The notes beneath the pieces were generated by a model. It was not told the origin of the DNA and made no database searches. It saw nothing but the letters and a program-made list of their open reading frames with translations. DNA of 64,000 bases, taken from positions 20,204,304 through 20,268,303 of the forward strand of contig OZ234496.1 in NCBI GenBank assembly GCA_965153455.1. The letters run 5' to 3'. The DNA is from Sphagnum compactum (lineage: Eukaryota; Bryophyta; Sphagnopsida; Sphagnales). The translations under genes were made by a program, and so were the position numbers. Positions 22,741 to 31,784 of the stretch are shown piece after piece (position 1 is the stretch's first letter; each line of letters opens with the position of its first letter).

Positions 22741-23329
22741 AGCTTTGCTAATCCACAACATACGGTTGAAACAAAAAAATTATTGCCTAGGTTCAAATAT
22801 GATAAATCAAAAGTTGAAAAGTATCAGCTTGCCCTAACTGTGAGTCTTGGAAACCTATGGGTTGCTAACTCGATTGGGCATCTAGGGGCAGATGGGTTAG
22901 CTGACCTACTGCAGCAGTGCGTGGGTGTTGCAATAGAATTTACTTTTGGCTGCAAGCCTTCGGGAGGGAGCTGTAGAGAGAGACACTGCCATAAACCTTG
23001 GTTTGACGCCGACTACCATATAGCGAAACGTGAGCTGAGGCTCTAGTTGAAAGCCAACCCTGATTCGCACACCGCTAAACATCAAGAAAGTACACTTAAA
23101 AATTTATTAGAAAGGAAAATAATTTTCTGGAAAACTGCAAAAACTCAACATATGTGTGCGCTTGCCAAGGTGAATGCGCTTTCATTCTGGAAAAAGTACC
23201 AGCCAAGGGCACCCGTCGTGGACAAGATCAATGCAACTGCGCTTCTAGAAGGCTTCCACGGGCTGGTTGGCCAGTCTCCGCCACCCGTACGGTTGCGAAC
23301 TAATCACTCGATTTAGTTGATGGAACTTC

Positions 23330-24240
23330 CGCCTAGCCACACTCTAAACACAGATATCACACTTGCTGAGCTACTTTAGGCGCTGAAAAAGCTACAAAGG
23401 AACAAGGCTGCTGGTTTCGATGGTATGAAAGCTAAGTTCATTTTGGATGCGGAAGAGCTACTACACATGCCACTATTGACAACATTCAACTGCTTTCTAG
23501 CAAAGGGCTTTCCAGAAGCCCTTTCCACTTGGGTGGTCCACGCGCTCTTTAAAAGGGGCGATACCTCCGAATTTGACAACTATAGGGGGATAACGGTTGG
23601 GCGTATCCTAGCAAATCTATATGTTATGATCCTTGACAAAAGGCTAAGTGAATGGGCTGAACAACATGGGCTGCGTGCCAAGGGTCAAGCTGGGTTTCGC
23701 AAAAATTACCCCACTATTGACCAACTCTTCATATTGCGGACTCTAATAAAACAGAACAAGGCAAAAAAGAAGCCACTCTATTGTTGTTTTGTGGACTTCA
23801 AAAAGGCGTTCAATACTATGCTGCATGAAGTGCTATGGCAGGTGTTGGCTGGCTTCAGGGTGGAGGGACGCTTCTTGCAATGCCTGCAAGCGATGTATGC
23901 CAAGGATACCGTACGCATCAACCACCCAAGCGAAGGTGTCACCTCCAGCTTCCGGTGCCAATAAGGTGTGAAACAAGGTTGTCCTCTCATCCCCGTACTG
24001 TTTGGGCTATATTTGGATGCCATGGAGGGGCCCTTGGACGGCAGAGAATGCGATGCACCGGCCCTAACAGACTTGCACATATGGCTGCTGCTTTTTACAA
24101 ATGACCTCGCTCTGACGTCGGAGTCAGAGGTGGGACTACAACAACAATTAGACACGCTCTAGTAGTTCTGTGTTGAACATGGGCTTATGGTGAACGTGAA
24201 AAAAACAAAAGTCATGGTGTTCAAATTATGTTCACCCATT
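23330..24240 (+). pseudogene. LINE reverse transcriptase domain, broken
   Basis: Recognisable blocks in order: KKLQRNKAAGFDGMKA, YRGITVGRILANLYVMIL, AGFRKNYPTIDQLFILR, CCFVDFKKAFNTMLHEVLW, GVKQGCPLIPVLFGLYLDAM and LLFTNDLALTSES. The catalytic pair (usually two Asp) reads Thr-Asn-Asp at 24097-24105, so one catalytic Asp is Asn. An in-frame TAA at about 23962 and stops near 24160 also break it. Confidence 0.88.
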
Positions 24241-24249
24241 CCAAGAGTT

Positions 24250-25640
24250 TGTGTTTGAAGGTGACGTTATTGAGCGTGTGCAAACCTTCAAATACTTGGG
24301 GATCCTGCTCGAGACCACCCCGAACCTGGATAGTGTAGTGGAGCGTCTGGCAGTTGCCAATAGGTGCTCGTTGTTTGCTAACCGCCACTGTGCGAAGCTA
24401 CGTATTATGGACATTAAGCTATGTTGTCACCTCTTCAACACGCTTGTGCGTTCCACAGCAAGTTATGCTTGTGAAGTTTGGGTGGACTCCGAAAAAATAG
24501 AAGCTATTAAAATAGCATACCGAAGGTTCCTCAAATCCCTGCTCGGGGCGCAAAAAACAACCAACACGTCCATCGTGTTGGCAGAATTTGGCAAGTTCCC
24601 CTTTGAACACTTTGCATGGGGACAAGCGTTGCTGTACTATAACCGTGTGAGCACGGTCACTAGAGACCGCATCTTGGGAAAGGCATGGGAAGCCTAGCTC
24701 ACTATGCTTGCTGTGGGAAAGAAATGTTGGGCTAGATCCGTGAAAAAATGGCTATTCAAGAATCAACCCCATGAGGTGGCAGGTATTCTGCCTCCGGTTC
24801 AATCACCGCTAGAAACAGCACCTCAGCCTGCAGCGGCTCGTGCGCTACAGGTCAAGGAGCCTACAACGGCCTGTGCGTTGCAAGTTGAAAAGCATGCATC
24901 GACCCGTGCGCTGTAAGTGGGGATTGTTCAACCGCTGTTGGGAATGGCTCCTGGAACAACGCACATACATCTGACCTATCTAACAAGGGTGAGAGGCTGG
25001 GCAGAGAGCCAAGTACTTTGGTGCAACACGCACAACATACGGGCGGGAGCTCGAATGGCTGAGCTGGCCACACTACAACTACTGCAACCGGTCGGTGCTA
25101 GATTTGCGACGGGAGGCCCGACCAACCAGGAGGCTAGGGCCCCACCCCCTCCAGGTTTTCCCCACACAATGTTGAGTGTAAAAAGGGTGAAGGATAATAT
25201 GCAGCTGGCTTTTATTGAAAAGTTATTTACCAACCGCGAGATCGGGACCAACGTGCAGACAAGATACTTGCGCTTCGGTATGTCGTATGAGAGCAAAAAC
25301 TACTTGTGTGACATCAGTTATGTTCAATTGCGGAAAACTTTGGCCCGTTTCGGTGTGGCAACACGCAACTTGAGGTAGTGCTAGGTGTGTGGAAGGGCGT
25401 GCCATATGCAGAGAGGCTTTGTCGGGGCTGCGACTTGGGGAAGGTAGAGGATGAAGAACATTTGTTCCTTGTCTATCCAAATACACAGAAAGTTAAGGGA
25501 CGCTTTTGTTTGGCCCTGCCCCTCACCCACACTAGCACTCTTACTGAGCTCATGCAGACTACGAACACAGTTGCCCTGGCCAAGTTTGTGGCATGTTGCC
25601 AGTACCATAGGACAATTTGTCCTCCATGATCTGTCTTTCG
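24250..25640 (+). pseudogene. LINE C-terminal region, broken
   Basis: VQTFKYLGILLETTPN (from about 24275) is the post-RT thumb-like segment. The rest continues in pieces to RLCRGCDLGKVEDEEHLF near 25405-25470, which fits the Cys-x2-Cys...His zinc-finger-like end of such elements. The last expected Cys reads Tyr. Several stops and one frame change are present. Confidence 0.7.
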
Positions 25641-25715
25641 TCTAATGGACTCTCTGGTCCCAAACGGACGTAAAATTGTAAACAATAAACAGTAAACAAG
25701 TTCCATATATCAACT

Positions 25716-26787
25716 CATACATTTGCACAACCTAAAATTTGAGATTGTGTACTTGTTGACATTATGACGTAAATAAAAGTGTTCACCTAAATATGAACTA
25801 AATCAAATGATAATAATAATTAATAACTATTTAACATTTTTTTGAAAATTACAAAAGTTGTACTTACCTACCTACAAAACGAAAAAAACATAAATACTTG
25901 GGTCTTTTTCAATTAGGCTACTATGATTATAGTTACACACAATGTGTTGTGATCAAAGCAACATAAGGGAAAGCCACTAACATGGAACCTTGTTTTTTTG
26001 CTATCAAAAGAATTGCTTTCCATATGGCCTTGTTTCTTATCGCAAGAAGAGTTGCTTTCCATTAGAGAGCTGGAAGTGGGTTGAAAATATGTAATTGATC
26101 ATTTTATAGACTCTAGGAACACATGTTCTCATGAAATGTTAGTGCATGGTGGCTATGTAACTCATAACTCGTACAATTGGTCAAGTTGACCAATAGAGCT
26201 CTAAGATGACTATGAGCACAAATAGTTGAAAAAACTTAGGTGAATATGCCTATCACCAAACAGAGGTTAGTGATCGATCAAGGCAAATGTTTTAACCCGA
26301 ACCAATCAATGCCCTTTGGTTACACTTGCCAATGTGCATATTGCACCTTATAATTGAATGTGTGGTGGCAAAAATTTGAGTTTGATTTTTTTTAATAGCA
26401 GTAAAAGAAAAAATCCAAACTAATTAACAAAAATAATTGTTTGGTAATGGGGTTTTAAAAGTGCAGTTTTACAAAAATTAGGCCCAAGGATATCACATTA
26501 GGTATTGGTTTAGGGCAAAAAATGACACATTATTTAGAAGATTTCAAACCACTTCACAACAAAAAAAATGTTTGTTGTTAGAATTCTTCAATTCAAGTTT
26601 TCAAGTTTAGAAGTACAAACAACATTTTGAAGCCACATGGCAACAACATTTAACGTTTTCAAACATCTTTCTTTCAAAGCAAGACACATAAATGACCGTA
26701 ATACTTTGCACATTTGCCAAGCACATTGGATTCTTGTCAAAATCAAGAATTATAAACACAATATCCTCATAAAAAAATCTGTAACCT
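25716..26787. other. Intergenic, no gene seen
   Basis: AT-rich sequence without recognisable genes or repeats. Confidence 0.5.
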
Positions 26788-27180
26788 AAAAACAATGTCA
26801 AATTTTTTTGTGGATGAAGGTTGTAAACCGTAATTCGGTTATGTGGCTGAATTGTTGGCGGCGTGATGTTTTCAAGGGCGCCGAAAAGGTTGTTTTTTGG
26901 TTTGTTTCTATTTTTGGTTTGTTTTGTTGTTTTGCAAGTTATTGCAAGGGGATCTTGGTGAGCTAGTTTCAATGATGGAGCACGATCTTGGTTGCTCAAT
27001 GAAGACTCGTCATGAGTTGTGTGAATCATGGCTTTATGAGGGGATTGGTAGGGAGTTTTTTAGGGAGCGAATGGACGAGGAATGAAGGAGGATATATGAT
27101 GTTGGCTGAAGAAAACAAGGGGCAAATTTTTGGTGAAGAAACGAAACTAAGTGGCTAGACTTTAAGGATGACTAGTAAGT
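26788..27180 (+). repeat. Dispersed repeat shared with 40302-40709
   Basis: From CTGTAACCTAAAAACAATG to GTGTAGT this matches the block lying between the integrase region and the 3' LTR of the old Ty3/gypsy element. It includes TTGGTTTGTTTTGTTGTTTT and GGGGATTGGTAGGGAG-like stretches. The match stops exactly where that element's 3' LTR begins. It is a fragment of a related element or an independent small repeat. Confidence 0.7.
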
Positions 27181-27715
27181 GTGTAGTTATGAGCCATGGA
27201 TTATGATTCAACAATTATTAAGCTTTAGTTCCATAACTTTCCTTAGTAATAATGATTTGAATCCTTATAAACCTCCAAGTAATAATTATTAATAGTTGAA
27301 TTAGCCTTTGGATATTTCCAAGCGTAGAGAATTTTTTTATTTAAGATGACGTAATGCTTAGTTAGTTTTAGGACCTAGTAAACCTTTTAAAGTGCATTAT
27401 CCTTTTAGGTTGTAGAAAGGTGAAAAGGGATGTAGAATTAGATGTGATTTTACTGATATATTGGGAATACAAGCCCATAATTAACATTAACATTTTGCCA
27501 TGACAATATTTAATTAGTTTGTAGAATAATCTTCAAGCACTAATGATGCACTTGTAAGATTTCTAGGATGCAGTTCTAATATATCCTTATTTAGTTTTCA
27601 TTTCTATCATACTCTTAAATAGAATCAAAATCAAACTTAAGTATTAACATTTTCACTTGAGTAGCCTCAGGTGAATTACAACTTAGTAAACGACTTAAAG
27701 GGGATAGATCACAAT

Positions 27716-28272
27716 TGCAATAAATCCAGAATGCGACGAATGGTGCGAGCTAGGTATTCGGCTCGATGCTCCATGGAAAGGGGGTTGATTGAGCCTCGTA
27801 GCCAACGATAATGGCCATCACCGGGAACCTAAGTTCAACAATGAAGACGAACATCGTCGTCTTCACATTGACAGTCTTTAAACCTTTCTGGCGCAATTTC
27901 ATCAACAGGAACAAATTCTAAGTAGATTACTAAAGCATGTGGGTTAGGAGACAATCGATAATCCCATGCCGAACAATCGATTCAAGTGCGCACCATTTTT
28001 TTGGACGGTTTTTTTTCGCTCGACCATTGAGAGACATTCACGTCAAGCGGTGCTTCTTCAAGCTCTTCCTTTTCTACTGGTGTAATTAGAGGATTCGAAG
28101 GTGTAGTGACATCATCCACCATGACTAAATTTTCACCTGCATCAGCAAAAATCGAAGGGTAGCCGAAACAATTTGGCGTTTGCCTTCGAAGGGGGTTGTT
28201 GCCTTTATTCAAGAAATTAAGGTAGGTGTAAGGCGTGGCAGTGACGGCAGAACTTCGTGAAAACCCGGACAT
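27716..28272 (-). pseudogene. Broken unrecognised protein-coding frame
   Basis: A frame starts at the ATG complement at 28270-28272 and runs 96 codons, beginning MSGFSRSSAVTATPYTYL and later acidic (VEKEELEEAPLDVN). It ends in a TGA at 27982-27984, but the same frame then stays open for nearly 50 codons (including LEFVPVDEIAPERF), hits two close stops near 27836, and resumes as MEHRAEYLARTIRRILDLL to about 27716. Protein-like composition on both sides of the first stop, in one unchanged frame, suggests a gene silenced by point mutations. I do not recognise it. It could be a retroelement-captured or lineage-specific gene. Confidence 0.4.
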
Positions 28273-29457
28273 CTTAGTTCCAACAAATTCGTGAAGCCCT
28301 AATATAAACGGTGGATCTAGAAGTACATGGGAATCCTTGTAATTTCAAATTTAATTTTAATTTACTATGTACTACATAATTATTTAGTACACGGTAAGGA
28401 ATAACTAGAGAATATTAAAAGTTAAAATGGTGCACGAAAAGGTTATTACTACCGTTGAGTTGATTTAGTCAAATTGGAACTCAAGGATGGTTACTTATTA
28501 CTACCGATAAATTATCCCAATAGTTAGTTACTTAGAATAGTTAGGATGAAGAAGTAGGATGTTAAGTCAAACCGATGAAATTGACAATGATTGAGCTCAA
28601 GAACCCCATCAACATGTCTAAAATAAAAAAAAGGATGAGTCCTCCAATTCCGTTGGTCATAAGGATTATCATCATATTTAATTGGAGAATAAAACCTTCT
28701 TAGTGTTTCATTGGGCATAAGGATTCCCATCCTAAATTCCATAGGACAGAAAAATCATTATCGAATCTCATTGGTTCATGAAGGATGAGAAGGCCATTGA
28801 TTGGAGGGAAGGATTTCCAAACTTCCATTGGACAAGGAAATTAAGCTCAAGGAGGGGTCATGGGAGGCTTACTAAGAGGAGTGGTATTTTGTGTCTTTTT
28901 TCAGGGGAAAATAAAGGAAAATGAGTGTGTGAGAGAAGAATTAGTTCTTATGTGTGAAAAAGCGTTGTTCATGAAAAACATTGTGTGCAAATAAAGAGCA
29001 TGGAAGGAAGTTGTGTGTAGCAAGTAGTTGTAGTGGGGTTCATAGAAGGATTTCCATGAACAAGCCTTTGGATTCTTATTTAAAATAATTGTTCCTCTCA
29101 AATCCACCGTTAGATTTGTCTCAAACTTTAAATAGTTTTAGTTTAAAAGGTGTAAAAGGTTTTCCCAAAATTTCAAAATCATCGGGTTTGTTAGACGGAA
29201 GCTACACTTGCCGGAAGTAGAGAGGGTTGAAGTTGTCTATTTGTTTTCTCAAATCTGGTCAAATTAGTTTTTTGTTTCGAGGCATAACTCTTGATTTCAG
29301 GAATAAAAACTTATAATATTTTGTAACATTGCTCATTTTAATATTAGCTTTTCGAAAACCCAATGCATGTTAGACTAGGAGGTTGTATGAAGATATTATG
29401 ACGAATGGAACGAAGGGGAGTCAACCATCAAGCGTGAACATGGATTTAACATCAACA
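28273..29457. other. Intergenic, no gene seen
   Basis: AT-rich. Around 28560-28850 short CATTGG...AAGGAT words recur, too diverged to define a unit. No gene supported. Confidence 0.45.
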
Positions 29458-29462
29458 TAATG

Positions 29463-29728
29463 TGTCATGGCTAGGATATTTTGGGATACTTTTGGCAATG
29501 TCATGTCCTAGGATATTTTGGGATACTTTTGGCAATATCATGGCCTAGGATATTTTGGGATACTTTTGGCAATATCATGGCCTAGGATATTTTGGGACTA
29601 GTATGGCTCAGGGTTATAAAAGGAAATAGTCTGGGGAACAACCCTTTAGCAGATCAACACCAGTTGATGGATCAATAAAGCTTGTCTTGTCTTGTAATCC
29701 TCCACTTGTTTGTAGTTGATCCATAACA
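29463..29728 (+). repeat. 5' LTR of the chromovirus
   Basis: Starts TG and ends CA. Its first half is a 37-bp tandem repeat with TCATGGCCTAGGATATTTTG in about four units. A TATAAAA box is at 29615-29621, and the expected transcript start, about 33 bases on, falls at the sequence AGCAGATCAAC (29648-29658). A probable poly(A) signal AATAAAG is at about 29673. Confidence 0.95.
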
Positions 29729-29730
29729 GT

Positions 29731-29740
29731 TTGATCTGCT
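29731..29740 (+). promoter_or_regulatory. Putative self-priming primer-binding site
   Basis: TTGATCTGCT, two bases after the 5' LTR, is the exact reverse complement of AGCAGATCAA at 29648-29657, the predicted 5' end of the element's RNA. No TGG-beginning tRNA-type site is present here. In Tf1 and sushi-type elements the 5' end of the RNA itself folds back to prime reverse transcription. Confidence 0.65.
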
Positions 29741-29870
29741 CCTTCTTCTTGTTTGTTTGTTTTGTTGTTTCAGTAAGTAGCTAGAGGTATATTGGAGTGA
29801 AACTTGGAAAGGTTATAGAAGACTATAGGACGCTTCTACTCTCAAAGTTTCAAAAGAAAAGGATATGTTT

Positions 29871-30369
29871 TGAGAGAGATCCAAGCATCTGAAGTTTCAA
29901 GTGCAGATCTGGTTTTTTGGTCATATCTCCTTTGTGTAAGCTTTTCTGGGTTTGTAACTTTGTGATCTTATAGATCATATAGGAATATATGTGTGAGAGA
30001 AATTTCATGTCATTTGGACTTGTATTGAGAGAGATCCAAGCATCTGAAGTTTCAAGTGCAGATCTGGTTTTTTGGTCATATCTCCTTTGTGTAAGCTTTT
30101 TTGGGTCTGTAACTTTGTGATCTTATAGATCATATAGGAATATATGTGTGAGAGAAATTTCATGTCATTTGGACTTGTATTGAGAGAGATCCAAGCATCT
30201 GAAGTTTCAAGTGCAGATCTGGTTTTTTGGTCATATCTCCTTTGTTTAAGTTTCTTTCGGTCTGTAACTTTGTGATCTTATAGATCATATAGGAATATAT
30301 GTGTGAGAGAAATTTCATGTCATTTGGACTTGTATTGAGAGAGATCCAAGCATCTGAAGTTTCAAGTTT
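29871..30369 (+). repeat. 155-bp tandem repeats in the chromovirus leader
   Basis: Units start at 29871, 30026, 30181 and 30336 (last partial, 34 bp), period exactly 155, nearly identical. Each begins TGAGAGAGATCCAAGCATCT and holds TGATCTTATAGATCA, a 5-bp stem with a 5-base loop. They lie in the untranslated leader between primer site and gag. Confidence 0.95.
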
Positions 30370-30405
30370 GAAGATTGAAAGCGCAAAAGTGTGAGAACTA
30401 CCACC

Positions 30406-31380
30406 ATGGACAACTCAGAATCCAACATCGATCTCACTCAAATCCTTGCCGCCCTTCAACACCTTCAACAAGAAAATGCCGTGCTTAGAGACTCGGTGAC
30501 CCGCCTACAGAATCAGCCACCACCTCCTGCCCCAGTACTTCCTGCTCTTGTAATGGCCGCCCAAGAACCCAAGATCAATCTGCCAGAAAAGTTTGATGGA
30601 ACGCGCCTCAAATTTCGAGGCTTTGTCAGCCAGGTACGCCTGATCATGCAACTACACCCCCGTCGTTATTTTGATGACACCACTCGTGTAGGATTCGTTG
30701 GAACCCTACTCACTGGGACAGCTGCAGCATGGTTTGCTCCCATCCTGGAAACATCATCCCCTCTTCTACAAGATTTCAACGCCTTTATGGCGGAATTTGA
30801 AGCAGTATTTGGGGACAGTGATAAGGCCAGGACTTCAGCCAACAAGCTGCGTCGCCTCCAGCAAGGGACACGTTCGGCCATCATCTACGCTTCAGAATTC
30901 AGGCAGCTTGCCTGTGACGTCAATTGGGGAGAAGTTGCCTTGATTGATCAGTTTCGCTGTGGGCTTCGTGATGATGTTCAAGATCTTTTGTTGACACTCG
31001 CATACCCTTCTTCCTTCAGTGAAGCCATCACCCAGGCAATTCGGTGCGATAATCGTCTGTTCGAACGTCGCCAGGAAAAGAAAGTCACCTCCAACGCCCA
31101 GCTTTGGAACAGTCGGCCTATTACGCTCCCCTTAGTTCCCCAAACAACACCAGTTGCCCGACCTGCCTCTTTTGGACCTGCTCCGATGCAGATCGACACA
31201 GCTAAGTTTAAATCTTCGACAGAAGCCGAGAAACTTCGCCGAAGGACAAACAATCTATGTCTTTACTGTGGCAACCCAGGGCATATAGCTCGTCAATGCC
31301 CTCAAAAGCTTGTCAAACTTCAAGTACAAGATGTGGAAACTCCCCAGGAGTTGGAAAACAAGAACATCCAGTCACAGTAG
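30406..31380 (+). CDS. gag: Chromovirus gag
   Basis: Capsid/nucleocapsid protein of the element, 324 residues, intact. The ATG at 30406 is preferred over an upstream GTG because it is in the strong context ACCACCATGG. Residues about 60-230 form a retrotransposon-gag (capsid) domain, including KINLPEKFDG, LLTGTAAAWFAPILE and a long helical stretch to ITQAIRCDNRLFERR. A CCHC zinc knuckle lies at residues 285-298 (Cys-x2-Cys-x4-His-x4-Cys), for RNA binding. It ends in TAG at 31378-31380. The following protease is in the -1 frame and overlaps the end of gag. A canonical slippery heptamer was not seen (GGAAAAC near 31352 is a weak candidate), so it is open whether this is programmed frameshifting or a later 1-base loss. 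Confidence 0.92.
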   Translation: MDNSESNIDLTQILAALQHLQQENAVLRDSVTRLQNQPPPPAPVLPALVMAAQEPKINLPEKFDGTRLKFRGFVSQVRLIMQLHPRRYFDDTTRVGFVGTLLTGTAAAWFAPILETSSPLLQDFNAFMAEFEAVFGDSDKARTSANKLRRLQQGTRSAIIYASEFRQLACDVNWGEVALIDQFRCGLRDDVQDLLLTLAYPSSFSEAITQAIRCDNRLFERRQEKKVTSNAQLWNSRPITLPLVPQTTPVARPASFGPAPMQIDTAKFKSSTEAEKLRRRTNNLCLYCGNPGHIARQCPQKLVKLQVQDVETPQELENKNIQSQ

Positions 31381-31784
31381 GAGCCGTGCGACTGGATCTC
31401 ACCCAACACCACCTTTGCAAAGGCTCTTGTTCCGCTGTTGGTCCCAGTCCCAGTTTCACTGAGTATGTGGACATCATTCGTATTCCAGAAGACATACCAC
31501 AAGTGTCAGCTTTGGTGGACTCCGGCGCCACCTCTTCTTTCATCGACCAAACATTTGTCGTCCAACACAACATCCCTGTGGTCAAGAAGTCAACCCCTGT
31601 TCCGGTAGAGGTTATTGATGGGAGAACCATTGCTTCTGGTGCAATCACACACGAGACAACCCCTCTAGAACTCTGTATCGGCAAGCACACGGAGAAGATT
31701 GTTCTCAACATCATTTCCACCCCTCACCATCCCATCATCCTTGGTCTGCCTTGGCTAGAAGCACACAACCCTATCATTGATTGA
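31257..31784 (+). pseudogene. Chromovirus protease region of pol, stopped
   Basis: The -1 frame relative to gag carries an aspartic protease: ALVDSGATSSFID with the active-site Asp codon at 31518-31520, and the late motif IILGLPWLEAHNP. This motif continues directly into pol in related elements. Here a TGA at 31782-31784 interrupts the frame, at a place where the family has a conserved Trp; a single G-to-A change explains it. Beyond it the same frame is open into the reverse transcriptase. The effective start of the protease part is not defined because it would be reached from gag by frameshift. Confidence 0.85.

Larger units (their letters stand above)
21000..25715 (+). mobile_element. Decayed non-LTR retrotransposon (LINE)
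   Basis: A GC-rich block in AT-rich surroundings carries, in order and on one strand, an ORF1-like region, an apurinic-type endonuclease, a reverse transcriptase and a C-terminal zinc-finger-like region. Many stops and frame changes separate the pieces, so it is inactive. Ends are approximate: similarity to coding sequence begins soon after 21000, and 3' sequence after the last stop fades by about 25715 near an A-rich AATAAACAGTAAAC. No target duplication was found. The clade is not assigned. Confidence 0.88.

Noticed and set aside
31257-31380. Bacterial or viral operon reading of gag, protease and polymerase frames
   Set aside because: LTRs, a primer site, a polypurine tract and a 5-bp target duplication show a retrotransposon.
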